64,000 bases of DNA, taken from positions 1 through 64,000 of the forward strand of contig NZ_QHLJ01000007.1 in the NCBI RefSeq assembly GCF_006864365.1. Reading direction: 5' to 3'. The notes below the pieces were generated by a model. That model ran no database searches, was not told where the DNA came from, and saw only the letters and a list, made by a program, of their open reading frames with translations. This stretch comes from Campylobacter sp. MIT 99-7217 (GTDB lineage Bacteria; Campylobacterota; Campylobacteria; Campylobacterales; Campylobacteraceae). The stretch's first letter is position 1, and every line of letters begins with the position of its first letter. Made by a program: the position numbers and the translations under genes. Below, piece by piece: positions 10,143-20,863 of this stretch.

Positions 10143-10951
10143 TATTCTTTTCCTTCTTCAAAATCTTCTTCACTAAATTCTTCATTCAAATTTTCTTCTT
10201 CGAGTGCTTCCTTAAGTACAGCTTTTTTTTCTTCTTCTGCGATAGGCTCGCCTTGCTCTATATCATCTTGCTCTCTTAAAGCCTTGCCCTCTATAATAGC
10301 CTCAGCCATTTCTTGACAAAAAAGCTGAACAGAGCGAATAGCATCATCATTGCCCGGTATTGGATAAGTAACTAAATCCGGATCGCAATTTGTATCAAGT
10401 GGAGCAACCACAGGAATTCTAAGACGATTTGCCTCAGCAACAGCAATTTTTTCTTTTACCACATCAATAACAAAGATCATATCAGGTGGAGTTTTCATGT
10501 AGCGAATTCCACCCAAATAAGCAATGAGCTTAGCTTTTTTTCTTGAAAGCATTAAAGCTTCTTTTTTTGTTAAAAGCTTTATACTTTCATCTTCTTCCAT
10601 TTTTTCTATAATTTCTAATTTACGAATACTTTGACGGATAGTTCCAAAATTTGTCATCATACCACCAAGCCAGCGATGATTAACATAAGGCATACCACAT
10701 TTTTCAGCATATTCTTTAACAGCAGCTACGGCTTGTTTTTTTGTACCAACAAAAAGTATAGTTTTGCCCTCAGCTGCAGCGTCTTTTACTATGTTGTAGG
10801 TGTAGCGAAAATAACGCAAAGTTTTTTGCAAGTCTATGACATAAATGCCTTTTCTTTCGCCGAAAATAAATTTTTTCATTTTCGGATTCCATCTGCGTGT
10901 TTGATGCCCAAAATGCACACCGCATTCGAGCAAATCTCTCATTGTTACCAT
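10142..10951 (-). CDS. rpsB: 30S ribosomal protein S2
   Basis: 269 residues. N-terminus [20 protein letters not shown] is the S2 signature, followed by the [14 protein letters not shown] and [10 protein letters not shown] segments. The last 45 residues are an acidic extension ([14 protein letters not shown]) common in Campylobacterota. It is the first gene of the rpsB-tsf-ATPase-fliR run, with a TAAGGAG-type ribosome site just upstream. Confidence 0.98.
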   Translation of the reverse strand: MVTMRDLLECGVHFGHQTRRWNPKMKKFIFGERKGIYVIDLQKTLRYFRYTYNIVKDAAAEGKTILFVGTKKQAVAAVKEYAEKCGMPYVNHRWLGGMMTNFGTIRQSIRKLEIIEKMEEDESIKLLTKKEALMLSRKKAKLIAYLGGIRYMKTPPDMIFVIDVVKEKIAVAEANRLRIPVVAPLDTNCDPDLVTYPIPGNDDAIRSVQLFCQEMAEAIIEGKALREQDDIEQGEPIAEEEKKAVLKEALEEENLNEEFSEEDFEEGKE

Positions 10952-11108
10952 TATTTCTCCTTATAAATTTAGCTTTTTTCCTCCGCACACCTTAAACTTA
11001 ACAAGCTAAAAAGGATTTGTGCGTGTGAAATAAGAGCAAACATTTTATCAAAAATAAGTTTAGTTTTTACTTATAAATGCGGTTTAGAAAAGCTTTAAGT
11101 AGAAAAAT

Positions 11109-11130
11109 GCTGATCCCTTTCAGGATCAGC
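11109..11130 (-). terminator. Intrinsic terminator of petABC
   Basis: GCTGATCC pairs with GGATCAGC around a six-base loop, and on the minus strand it is followed by ATTTTTCT. It lies 9 bases after the petC stop. Confidence 0.8.
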
Positions 11131-11138
11131 TAAAAAAT

Positions 11139-12269
11139 TTAATGAAGTTTAGACCAAATTTTGCGTTTCCAAGCTATAGCAAAGATACTTAAAATCACAA
11201 AAAAGCCCATGATATAAAGCCCTAGGCTCTCTCTTTCTTCTTTTTTACTATCGCCTACTTTTTCAAGATAAGCAACTACACTTGCTTGAGCTTCTTCGGT
11301 TATCCCTACCCTTGGCATAGCTGTTCCTACCAAAAGTTTTTGGGTATTATTAATAAAATTATGAAGATACTCATCGCCACGAGATCTGATCATCATAGAA
11401 AGATCAGGCGGATTTGAACCAAGATAAGCTTTTAAGTCGTTTTTAGCTGAAACAGCTGTAAAACTATCATATTTCATATCATGACATCTTCCACAAGCTT
11501 CAATGAAATTATTTTTATCCTTAGCAAATTCGAAATCCTTTTGCCAAAGAACCTTTTTTGTACCCTCATCAAGTTCTGTTAATTTCGCGTATTTTTCATC
11601 AAGTAAGGCTTTGGTTTTGTTTTCAAAATCTTCTTGATATTTTATACCTATTTCTTTAAGATAGGCAATGACATTGGCGATATTAGCATTTGCAACATCT
11701 TCGTTTTCTCCCGACACTTCAGCATTATAAGGAGTCATTAAAAAAGCATCGCCAAATTTGTGATCAACTTTTAAAGCAAGGGCAGGATTCATAATCAAAG
11801 CAGCTAAAAATTTCTCATCATAAATCAAGCCTGCTGAACTAAGATCAGGTGGTAACACACCTAAAGAAGAATCAGTAATAGCACCTTCTATCCCATCAAA
11901 TTTAGCTCCATGACACGCAACACAATTTGTTTCAAAAAAAGCTTTTCCCTCACTTGCATTGCCACTATTAAAATCAATTTTTGCAACGCTAGCCCAAAGT
12001 GCTTCTTGTTTAGCTAAATTTTCTTTAGCTAGCTCTAAAGCTTTATTTGCACTTTCTACATTAGTCTCGTTGTTTTCAGCCTTAGCAAGCTCTAAAGCTT
12101 TTTCTTTTTCAGCGAGAATTTTTTTAGCAAAATTAATATCTTCTTGCTCAAAATCAAAATTTGCAGGAGCAACATGAGGCTTCATCACAGAATGCGCATA
12201 AGGCTCTACACCCCAGTAAGTAAGGGCTGTAAAACACGCAACCACTAAAAATATTTTAAACTCTCTCAT
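11139..12269 (-). CDS. petC: Dihaem cytochrome c subunit of the bc1 complex
   Basis: 376 residues from MREFKIF. The frame is open further upstream inside petB, but this ATG gives a proper N-terminal membrane anchor. Two haem-binding sites, CVACH and CGRCH, mark it as the dihaem c-type cytochrome that replaces cytochrome c1 in Campylobacterota. A Lys/Ala/Glu-rich helix lies between the anchor and the first haem domain, and a C-terminal membrane helix precedes KRKIW. It passes electrons from the Rieske protein to periplasmic cytochrome c. Last gene of petABC, 2 bases after petB. Confidence 0.95.
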   Translation of the reverse strand: MREFKIFLVVACFTALTYWGVEPYAHSVMKPHVAPANFDFEQEDINFAKKILAEKEKALELAKAENNETNVESANKALELAKENLAKQEALWASVAKIDFNSGNASEGKAFFETNCVACHGAKFDGIEGAITDSSLGVLPPDLSSAGLIYDEKFLAALIMNPALALKVDHKFGDAFLMTPYNAEVSGENEDVANANIANVIAYLKEIGIKYQEDFENKTKALLDEKYAKLTELDEGTKKVLWQKDFEFAKDKNNFIEACGRCHDMKYDSFTAVSAKNDLKAYLGSNPPDLSMMIRSRGDEYLHNFINNTQKLLVGTAMPRVGITEEAQASVVAYLEKVGDSKKEERESLGLYIMGFFVILSIFAIAWKRKIWSKLH

Positions 12270-12271
12270 GA

Positions 12272-13510
12272 TTATTCCTTTTCTTTTCTTGTGATGAGTG
12301 GCAGAACAACGAGGAGTAAGGCTAAGAATACCACAGAAGCACCAAAACCTATCCACGCATTAATGCCCGTTGGAGGAAGTTTTCCATAAACGGTCAACAC
12401 GATCAAATCCACAAGCAAAATCCAAAACCACACGAAGAATTTACCTCTTGCATGAGCTGGTTTTACTACATCACTTCTATCAAGCCAAGGAAGTAAAAAG
12501 AAAATCACTTGAGCTATACCAAAGGCAGCAAGCCCTATATCAAAAGCCTTAATGCTACCAATATCAAAGAAAAATCCTCTTAAAACCTCGTAACTCCACA
12601 AGAAATACCACTCAGGATAGATATGAGCCGGTGTTTTTAGTGCATCAGCTGGATCAAAGTTAATAGGATCCATTGCAAAGTTAAATTTAAAGCATACAAG
12701 ATAGAAAAAGAAGATCATAAATAAACAAATATACATGAAATCCTTAGACAAAAACGCTGGCCAAAAAGGAATAACTTTTGAACCCTTTGTATCGCCATTT
12801 TTATATTTTTGTGCTTCTAAATCAAAGTCAAGTTCTTCTGCAATTTCATTATTCACATGTGGGATTCTTAGTGCATAAAAGTGAAATGCTATGATCATAA
12901 TGATAACGATAGGAAGCAAGCACACATGAAGCATGAAAAATCTTGTAAGGGTTGGATCACTTACCGCATAATCGCCCCTAATCCAAATTACCAAAGCATC
13001 ACCAATAAAAGGCACACCACCAAAAAGATTAGTAATAACCTGAGCAGCCCAATAGCTCATTTGTCCCCAAGGAAGCATATAACCACTAAAAGCCTCAGCA
13101 GAAAAGACCACAAATAAAAGCATACCGCTGATCCAAATCATCTCACGACCCTTTTTATAAGAACCATAATAAATTCCTGTAAGCATATGAATGTAGATGA
13201 TTAAAAAGATCACAGAAGCGGCTACGCCGTGCATATGACGCCAAAGCCAACCATAATCAGCCTCTTGCATGATAGTTTTATTCACGCTATCAAAAGCAAG
13301 TGCGGTGTCTGGTTTATAATACATCACTAAAAGTAAGCCTGTTACAAAAAGCACTGTAAAAAGGACGGTTAAGATAACGCCCATGGCCCAAAGAAAATTA
13401 ATTTGTTTTGGTATCCAATACTCAACCATCAAAACATTCATTAGCTTTTTGACAGCTAAGCGTTGATCAAGCCAATCAACTATACCATTTGCCTTTGTTA
13501 TATGTGCCAT
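12272..13510 (-). CDS. petB: Cytochrome b of the bc1 complex
   Basis: 412 residues, fused full-length cytochrome b with about eight to ten membrane helices. Paired haem-ligand histidines are visible (HMHGVAAS with HMLTGIYYG region in the first helices, and HVCLLPIVI with HFYALRIPH later). The Qo-site PEWYF motif is present as YPEWYFLWSYEVLRG. It oxidises menaquinol, bound in the inner membrane. It starts 1 base after petA. Confidence 0.97.
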   Translation of the reverse strand: MAHITKANGIVDWLDQRLAVKKLMNVLMVEYWIPKQINFLWAMGVILTVLFTVLFVTGLLLVMYYKPDTALAFDSVNKTIMQEADYGWLWRHMHGVAASVIFLIIYIHMLTGIYYGSYKKGREMIWISGMLLFVVFSAEAFSGYMLPWGQMSYWAAQVITNLFGGVPFIGDALVIWIRGDYAVSDPTLTRFFMLHVCLLPIVIIMIIAFHFYALRIPHVNNEIAEELDFDLEAQKYKNGDTKGSKVIPFWPAFLSKDFMYICLFMIFFFYLVCFKFNFAMDPINFDPADALKTPAHIYPEWYFLWSYEVLRGFFFDIGSIKAFDIGLAAFGIAQVIFFLLPWLDRSDVVKPAHARGKFFVWFWILLVDLIVLTVYGKLPPTGINAWIGFGASVVFLALLLVVLPLITRKEKE

Positions 13511-13511
13511 C

Positions 13512-14015
13512 TTATGCCTCCGCTATCATTTTTTGATATTCAGGACCCTCTTCGCCTAAAACGAGTTTTGTTCCTTCTATCTTAAATGGAGGAATATCAA
13601 GAGGTCTTGGAGGAGGTCCAAAAACATTTTTTCCACTCACATCAAATTCCCCTCCATGACAGGCGCACTTAAAAAGCCCTTCGCTTGGAGCATAAGCAGG
13701 AATACAACCAAGATGTGTGCAAAGTCCTATCACAACGGTGTAAGTAGCATTATCGACTATAACATCGCGTTTTTCATCTTTTGCCATATTAGCATCTTTT
13801 TTAAGGATAAAGATAGGTTTTTTACGCCATTCTATAGTCCTCAACTCCCCTTCATTCATACCGGATAAATCCACTGTGGTAAAACCAGCTGCTTTTACAC
13901 TTGGTAAAGGGTCCCAAGTCTTCTTCATCGCAACAAGCGAAAAAACGCCTCCTACGGTAGCCACACCACCAAAGGCAAAGCCTATAAAACTTCGCCTACT
14001 TTCAGAAGTAGCCAT
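13512..14015 (-). CDS. petA: Rieske iron-sulfur subunit of the bc1 complex
   Basis: 167 residues from MATSESRRSFIGF; an ATG five codons earlier overlaps the AAGGAAA ribosome site and is therefore unlikely to be the start. The twin-arginine motif SRRSFIGF and a hydrophobic anchor occupy the N-terminus, so it is probably Tat-exported. The 2Fe-2S site is CTHLGC (about residues 104-109) and CACHGG (about 124-129). First gene of petABC. Confidence 0.97.
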   Translation of the reverse strand: MATSESRRSFIGFAFGGVATVGGVFSLVAMKKTWDPLPSVKAAGFTTVDLSGMNEGELRTIEWRKKPIFILKKDANMAKDEKRDVIVDNATYTVVIGLCTHLGCIPAYAPSEGLFKCACHGGEFDVSGKNVFGPPPRPLDIPPFKIEGTKLVLGEEGPEYQKMIAEA

Positions 14016-14140
14016 TTTGTTTCCTTTCATATAACATTAACAGTTTGTTATCTTATCTAAAATAAAATTAAATTTTACTTTGTCTTTTCAAAATTTCATT
14101 AAAGATATTTTATTCACAATTTAAATTACAGACATTAAAT

Positions 14141-15406
14141 TTAATCTTTATTGATACGAAGGACTATTTTATCATCTTCTTCTTTAAAATGATACATCAA
14201 ACGCCCCCCCCCATTTTCGATATCACAAAGATATGAAACCTCTTTGATATCTTTTTTATCAGAATTGACCTTTTTAGCAAGTAAATTTGGAAGTTCCTTT
14301 TGAATGAGGGTTTTTAAAGACATACCCATACCATGATCTAAATTTTTAATAAACTGACCATCAACCTCACTTTGATCCTTGATAAAATGTAGTGTGGCAT
14401 CAAAATTTAAATTCTTTAAGCACTCATAAAGCTCAACCTTAACTTGATACGGAGCTACTTTCGTATCTCCTATTGAATGATAAGAAATATAAACAGGCTT
14501 ATGAAGCTTGGCTTGAGTACTTAAATGCTCTTTATCAAAAGGACTACGAATTCTTGCACAAGCTTTTGAAAAATAGTTTTTTGAAGACTTGTTTGATGTA
14601 AAAAAAGTCTTGGTCGATCCAAGTGTATAAATATGTGGAAAAAATTGCATAGTGCCAAATTCAGCCATAGTTGTATAGTCAATTTCTTTACCAAAACCCA
14701 CAAACCTTTTCACAAGTATAGCATAAGAAGAATTATCCAAAACCCCATCAATAGCCCAAGGAGCGTATTTTGCTGCAAGATGAGCGATATAGCCTCCATG
14801 AGATGAACCCATCATTATGGTATGAAAGTCTTTTTTTAGTTTAAAAGGCGGATCTTTTTTAAGATATAAAAGTGTATTAAGGCAGTCTAATGCTTGCATG
14901 AGACCAAAATTTTGGTATTCATTTTTAGGAGGTTTTAAACTTGTATGTAAGGGTAAAACAAAATCATGATTTATATATCCTTCCTTTTTCATTTGTGCTA
15001 AATTTGCACTTATAAAACGCATAAGTTTACTAGCATCTTGATCTGAAATTTCACTTTCTTGCATAAAATTTGAAGGAAGTTCGATCTCTAAAGCCTTACA
15101 AGCTTCATAGACGATTAATTTATCAATTTCATCAAGATAAAATTTAGCCCCTGTTTGAGGACGAGAACCTATACAGTGATAATCCACGCGAACAACAGCC
15201 ATTTGAAATTCTTTGACAACAAATCGAGAAATTTTTTCTTGATAGTCTTGATTATTATCTTCTCCAAGTCCAGCTATGAAGAAAAATAAGCCTTTCATTT
15301 CTTTTTTATCATCAAAACTAACCCTAAATTCAAGCAAACTCTCGCGTTTTATACCAAGCTCAATATCATCACAAGAGGAAATTTCATAATTTTGAGTTTT
15401 ATACAT
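14141..15406 (-). CDS. DUF2920-like alpha/beta hydrolase-fold protein, phase-variable
   Basis: 421 residues. MMGSSHGGYIAHLAAKY carries a GxSxGG nucleophile elbow at residues 200-205, and a C-terminal NLDHGMG could supply the histidine, so an alpha/beta hydrolase fold is likely. It resembles, from memory, the Campylobacter DUF2920 proteins encoded in several G-tract-bearing copies near the flagellin glycosylation locus of C. jejuni. A run of nine G encodes Gly399-401. As sequenced the frame reads to the end. It has its own predicted promoter, and its neighbours (petA, TMAO reductase) are unrelated. Substrate unknown. Confidence 0.8.
   Translation of the reverse strand: MYKTQNYEISSCDDIELGIKRESLLEFRVSFDDKKEMKGLFFFIAGLGEDNNQDYQEKISRFVVKEFQMAVVRVDYHCIGSRPQTGAKFYLDEIDKLIVYEACKALEIELPSNFMQESEISDQDASKLMRFISANLAQMKKEGYINHDFVLPLHTSLKPPKNEYQNFGLMQALDCLNTLLYLKKDPPFKLKKDFHTIMMGSSHGGYIAHLAAKYAPWAIDGVLDNSSYAILVKRFVGFGKEIDYTTMAEFGTMQFFPHIYTLGSTKTFFTSNKSSKNYFSKACARIRSPFDKEHLSTQAKLHKPVYISYHSIGDTKVAPYQVKVELYECLKNLNFDATLHFIKDQSEVDGQFIKNLDHGMGMSLKTLIQKELPNLLAKKVNSDKKDIKEVSYLCDIENGGGRLMYHFKEEDDKIVLRINKD
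14204..14212 (-). repeat. Nine-base G tract (phase-variation tract)
   Basis: Nine consecutive C on the plus strand (G on the coding strand), in a genome where such tracts are rare and typically hypermutable. With 9 G the protein ends normally. With 8 G it would stop two codons after the tract region; with 10 G it would gain about five different residues and stop. Either change removes the last 20 residues. Confidence 0.85.
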
Positions 15407-15437
15407 AAGCTTCTTCTTTCTTTAAAAAATAGCTTGT

Positions 15438-15443
15438 ATTATA
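15438..15443 (-). promoter_or_regulatory. Predicted promoter of the DUF2920-like gene
   Basis: A perfect TATAAT is read on the minus strand, 31 bases upstream of the ATG and embedded in T/A-rich DNA. This separates the gene transcriptionally from the reductase operon. Confidence 0.45.
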
Positions 15444-15471
15444 CTATAAAATTTTTTATTTTTCGTGGAAG

Positions 15472-15496
15472 TTCTTGCTCCAAAAAGGAGCAAGAA
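15472..15496. terminator. Perfect hairpin after the TMAO reductase gene
   Basis: TTCTTGCTCC pairs with GGAGCAAGAA around AAAAA, two bases after the reductase stop codon. There is no clear T run on the minus strand, so it may act in transcript stabilisation or weak termination. Confidence 0.5.
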
Positions 15497-15498
15497 AT

Positions 15499-18018
15499 TT
15501 ATAAAGCACCTTTTGGAGCTAAAAAAGCTGTGATTTCAGGAAGAGTTCCTGTAAATTTTTCTATATTCACAAGTCCGGTGTGTGCGATATTGCCATTAGC
15601 AAGCTTTGAAGTTGGAAGATCAAGGGTCAAAACATTGACTCCGCCGTATTTGCAAAGTCCATTTTCATCTTGATCTACCCAGCCTCCCTCACAAATTCTC
15701 ACAACACCTTGCATAATGTCATCGCTCGTAACGACACCAGCTAAAATTTCGCCTCTTTTGTTAAACACACGAACAACATCACCATTCTTAACGCCGATTT
15801 TCTTCGCATCTTTTTTGTTGATGAGTATAGGCTCTCTACCCTTTACAGCGTATTTTTCACGCAAAGAAGTGTGGCAAAGTTGTGAATGAAGCCTATTTGC
15901 TGGGTGTGAAGTGATCAGGTGAAATGGAGCTTCAGTATTTGCATTTCCAAGCCACTCGATAGGTTCAAACCAAGTAGGGTGTGCCTTGCAGTCATTGTAT
16001 TTGTATTTTTCAATGGTTTTTGAATAAATTTCAATCAAACCTGACTCAGTTCCCAAAGCATTTAAGATAGGATCTTCTATGAAGTCTGCAAATCTTACCC
16101 ATTCTAAGCTATCAGCTGGAGCTTCGAAGCTAACAGGCTCATTTTTAGCCCAAAATTCCTCAAAGCTTGGCATAGGTGTAGCAAAAGCTTCTCCAAAAGC
16201 TTGGGTTTGCTTTAAGGCACTATCGTAGTATTCTTTGATAAAATCCTTTGCTGTTTTGCCATTTTCTGTATAAGCATTATAAACAGCCTCGCCATAGACC
16301 TTACAAAGATCTGAAAAAATTTCATAATCATCTTTGCTTTCATCAAGAGGAGCGACGGCTTGTTTCATAGGAACAATTTGCATATTTGAATAATCCCCAG
16401 CCATAGTGATATCATCTCTTTCATAAGAACTTGTTACAGGCATAACAATATCAGCCATTTTTGCTGTTGGAGTCCAATAAATTTCATTAACAACAACGGT
16501 TCTTGGTTTTCTCCATGCCTTTTTGTTTGTGTTTGTGTCTTGATGATGAACTAAAGGATTTCCACCAACCCAATAAATAAAGTCTATATTAGGATAAGTG
16601 ATCTTACTTCCATTATGATCGATCTTTTTGCCCGGATTTAAAAGAGCATCGGCTATTCTAGCCAAAGGAAAAGAATGACTTGCTGTATTTTGTAACCACT
16701 CAGCACCACCAAGTTTAGCACCTGCTTTTGGCATACCTACAAATTTACCATTTTTCCAAATTCCAACAGGTCCTGCACTCATACCACCGATGATACCGCC
16801 TTTGCAAGTTGGAACACCACCACCGCTATAATGATAGCTAAGTCCAAAACCACCGCCTTTTGTACCAATTTGTCCAAGCATAGAACAAAGTGTTACTAGC
16901 ATCCAGTGAGGTTGCTCGCCATGATGAGCTCTTTGCATAGCCCAACCACTCATGATCATCGTAGGATTATCATAAAATCTTTCTGCAAGAGCCATAATCA
17001 CTTTTTCATCTATGCCACAAATTGCACTTGCCCATTTTACATCTTTTACTATCTTATCTTCCTTGCCCTCTAAGTAAGCCTTAAATTGTTCAAAGCCTGT
17101 GGTGTAGTTTTGTAAAAATTCATAATTTACTTTATTTGTGGCTATTAAATGACTTGCCATACCCATCATCAAAGCTACATCGGTATTTGGACGAGGGGCT
17201 ATCCATTCAGCTTTTAAAAATTTAGCCGTTTCTGTTCTAATAGGATCTATGCAAACGACTTTAATCTTTGAGCTTCTTAATTTTTCAAAATACGCAAGAG
17301 CTTTTTGTTCGTTTGCTGTCCAAGAAATTCTTAAAGTAGAAAGTGGATCAGCTCCCCAAATCACAACTATCTTACTATCACTTAAGATATTTTCCCAAGA
17401 GGTTTGTTGCTCATAAACTTCTATAGAGCCTACCACATAAGGCATGATAACTTGAGAAGCACCGGTTGAATAATCCCCACTCACGCCCACATATCCACCT
17501 GTTACATTCATAAAGCGGTGTAAAAGTATGCGTGAGTTTTGCATGTTACCACTTGACTTCCAACCATAACTTCCTGCAAAAACCCCACTTGAGCCTTTTT
17601 GTCTTCTTGTTTTAGCAAGTTCTTTAGCGATAAGCTTGATAGCATCTTCATAGCTTACACGCACAAATTCTTCTTTTCCGCGAAGTTCTGGCTTTGGTTT
17701 GTCTGGATTTTCAAGATAGGATTTGCGAACATAAGGAAAACGAACGCGGGATTTATAAATCATATCAGGGGTTTGATACCAAAGTGGATTGTCCATTTTA
17801 GTAAGCTTTTCATAAGGTTCGCTTTTTACTACCTTACCATTTTTGATAGTAAGCTTCAAAACTCCCCAGTGTGCTGCTGTAACTATAGTTCCGTTTTGAA
17901 CGAGTCCTAAACTTACTTTGCTTGCTTCAACACCATTTGCAAGTAAATTTGGAGCTAAAGAAAGAGCGCCAACTCCTGCTGCACCGATCTTTAAAAATTT
18001 TCTTCTATCTATACTCAT
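15499..18018 (-). CDS. TorA-type TMAO/DMSO reductase, molybdopterin enzyme
   Basis: 839 residues from MSIDRRKFLKIG; the frame is open upstream through the cytochrome gene, but this start has a good AAGGAAA site and a proper twin-arginine signal. It reduces TMAO or DMSO in the periplasm using a bis-molybdopterin guanine dinucleotide cofactor. GDYSTGASQVIMPYVVGS matches the TorA/DorA region with the serine Mo ligand, and there is no N-terminal iron-sulfur motif, as in that subfamily. It begins 1 base after the stop of the cytochrome gene. C. jejuni has the same pair. moaA in this window serves its cofactor. Confidence 0.93.
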   Translation of the reverse strand: MSIDRRKFLKIGAAGVGALSLAPNLLANGVEASKVSLGLVQNGTIVTAAHWGVLKLTIKNGKVVKSEPYEKLTKMDNPLWYQTPDMIYKSRVRFPYVRKSYLENPDKPKPELRGKEEFVRVSYEDAIKLIAKELAKTRRQKGSSGVFAGSYGWKSSGNMQNSRILLHRFMNVTGGYVGVSGDYSTGASQVIMPYVVGSIEVYEQQTSWENILSDSKIVVIWGADPLSTLRISWTANEQKALAYFEKLRSSKIKVVCIDPIRTETAKFLKAEWIAPRPNTDVALMMGMASHLIATNKVNYEFLQNYTTGFEQFKAYLEGKEDKIVKDVKWASAICGIDEKVIMALAERFYDNPTMIMSGWAMQRAHHGEQPHWMLVTLCSMLGQIGTKGGGFGLSYHYSGGGVPTCKGGIIGGMSAGPVGIWKNGKFVGMPKAGAKLGGAEWLQNTASHSFPLARIADALLNPGKKIDHNGSKITYPNIDFIYWVGGNPLVHHQDTNTNKKAWRKPRTVVVNEIYWTPTAKMADIVMPVTSSYERDDITMAGDYSNMQIVPMKQAVAPLDESKDDYEIFSDLCKVYGEAVYNAYTENGKTAKDFIKEYYDSALKQTQAFGEAFATPMPSFEEFWAKNEPVSFEAPADSLEWVRFADFIEDPILNALGTESGLIEIYSKTIEKYKYNDCKAHPTWFEPIEWLGNANTEAPFHLITSHPANRLHSQLCHTSLREKYAVKGREPILINKKDAKKIGVKNGDVVRVFNKRGEILAGVVTSDDIMQGVVRICEGGWVDQDENGLCKYGGVNVLTLDLPTSKLANGNIAHTGLVNIEKFTGTLPEITAFLAPKGAL

Positions 18019-18019
18019 T

Positions 18020-18601
18020 TTATTTTCCTTTCTTTGGAGCATCTTTTGCATTTTTTTGCAAATATTCAATGATGAGCCAATGATCTTTTTTGTCAATGCC
18101 TGTGCGATTTACCATAGAGCGAAAAGTTGCAGGCCATTGATTTGCGTTAAATTCATTTTCCTTATGTGCTGTGTGGCAAATTCCGCAATTTTCTTGATAT
18201 AAATTTTGAGCTTTTGCAAACATTTCTTTTGTATCTTTTACAAATTCTTGCTTATCCGCCCAAACCTGAATACTTGTATAAACCCATTTTGTACCATTTG
18301 CTGGAATTTTTGTTGCAAAATTTAATTTTGAATTTTTAGAAAACGCTGCCACCATAACCCTTTGAGTGCTGTTGTGATAGAGAACAAAAGGAGCTTGTGG
18401 ATTGACAAAGCCACTGATTTTTAAAAGCACTCTATTTCCCTCAGTTTTAACAAGCTCAAAAGCATTTGTTGGTAAGAGCCTACCATGAACCTGAGTATCA
18501 TCTTTGTTTAGGTAAAGTGATATTACCTCAGAAGAATAAAGCTCGCCCTTAGCAAAAGCAAAACTAATACTTGCTAAAAGGAGCAAACAAAGTTTTTTCA
18601 T
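18020..18601 (-). CDS. Monohaem cytochrome c partner of the TMAO/DMSO reductase
   Basis: 193 residues. Residues 1-17 form a signal peptide (ASISFAFA), and the haem site CGICH lies near residue 145, followed by a NQWPATFRSMV segment as in cytochrome c domains of this class. It probably carries electrons from the quinone pool side to the reductase, replacing a TorC pentahaem protein. First gene of a two-gene operon with the reductase. Confidence 0.9.
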   Translation of the reverse strand: MKKLCLLLLASISFAFAKGELYSSEVISLYLNKDDTQVHGRLLPTNAFELVKTEGNRVLLKISGFVNPQAPFVLYHNSTQRVMVAAFSKNSKLNFATKIPANGTKWVYTSIQVWADKQEFVKDTKEMFAKAQNLYQENCGICHTAHKENEFNANQWPATFRSMVNRTGIDKKDHWLIIEYLQKNAKDAPKKGK

Positions 18602-18928
18602 TTTAACCTCCTTAATGAATAATATTTTTGGGATTATAATTTATATATTATTAATTATTCCTTAATAAAAATATATTCTCAATAAAATTTGTTATTATAG
18701 AATATAATATTATTCTTATTTGATACAATTTTAAAATAAATATATCCTAAATACAAATAAAAATTTCTAGTTAAAGTAATTAAAGGAATAAAATAAGTAT
18801 ATTAAAAATATAATAAAAATTTTTTACAGCAATAAACAAAGTATTTATTCTAAATCAAATTTTAAAAACATTGATAAGCATAAAAATGAAAGTTTTGAGT
18901 ATAGTTTTTCTAAAGAAGATATACAAGT
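18602..18928. other. Intergenic gap where a 23S gene would be expected
   Basis: About 330 bases of AT-rich DNA between the second tRNA-Ile (read leftwards) and the cytochrome gene. I see no 23S 5' sequence, no 5S, no open frame of note and no strong terminator for the rRNA transcript. A TATAAT at 18633-18638 on the minus strand, about 32 bases before the cytochrome ATG, is a likely promoter of the reductase operon. Confidence 0.7.
18633..18638 (-). promoter_or_regulatory. Predicted promoter of the TMAO reductase operon
   Basis: Perfect TATAAT on the minus strand, 32 bases before the cytochrome gene start, in a long AT-rich upstream region. Read-through from the second rRNA unit could also feed this operon, because both lie on the same strand and no clear terminator separates them. 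Confidence 0.45.
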
Positions 18929-18929
18929 A

Positions 18930-19006
18930 TGGTGGGCCTAACAAGACTTGAACTTGTGACCTCACCCTTATCAGGGGTGCACTCTAACCAGCTGAGCTAT
19001 AGGCCC
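18930..19006 (-). tRNA. tRNA-Ile (anticodon GAT), second copy
   Basis: Same sequence as 2-78, including the encoded CCA end. It is the last RNA gene of this rRNA unit. Confidence 0.97.
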
Positions 19007-19010
19007 TTTA

Positions 19011-19086
19011 TGGTGGAGAATAGCGGGATCGAACCGCTGACCTCCTGCGTGCAAAGCAGGCGCTCTCCCAGCTGAGCTAATTCCCC
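19011..19086 (-). tRNA. tRNA-Ala (anticodon TGC), second copy
   Basis: Same sequence as 83-158. Confidence 0.97.
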
Positions 19087-19253
19087 AAACTATCCTTACT
19101 TCGCAGATTAACAAAGCTAATCTTTAACGACAAGGAGCTAGCTCCCTTGACCCACCTAAAGCTACAAAGATTTATTTCAAACTTTGTTTGTCATAAATCA
19201 TAAATTTAGGTTTTTGCCTAGGCAGTTAAGGAACTAGACAATTATTATTTTTT

Positions 19254-19288
19254 GTCAATCTTTAAAATCTAAACAAGGATTGATTGAG
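19254..19288 (-). other. 3' half of the pre-16S processing stem, copy 2
   Basis: Same as 326-360; complementary to 21029-21064 in the leader of this copy. The processing stem is preserved although no 23S follows. Confidence 0.65.
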
Positions 19289-19348
19289 TTTGCTACAATG
19301 TTTCATTGTATTTGAGTGATAGTTGTGAGACTTATCACTTTGTACTCT

Positions 19349-20863
<1,515 letters not shown>

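Noticed and set aside
12272-12356. Longer petC start inside petB
   Set aside because: It adds about 29 residues without membrane or signal character; the ATG at 12269 begins directly before the membrane anchor.
18020-18096. Upstream extension of the TMAO reductase into the cytochrome gene
   Set aside because: The extension lacks the Tat signal at its N-terminus; the ATG at 18018 has AAGGAAA and the twin-arginine motif right after it.
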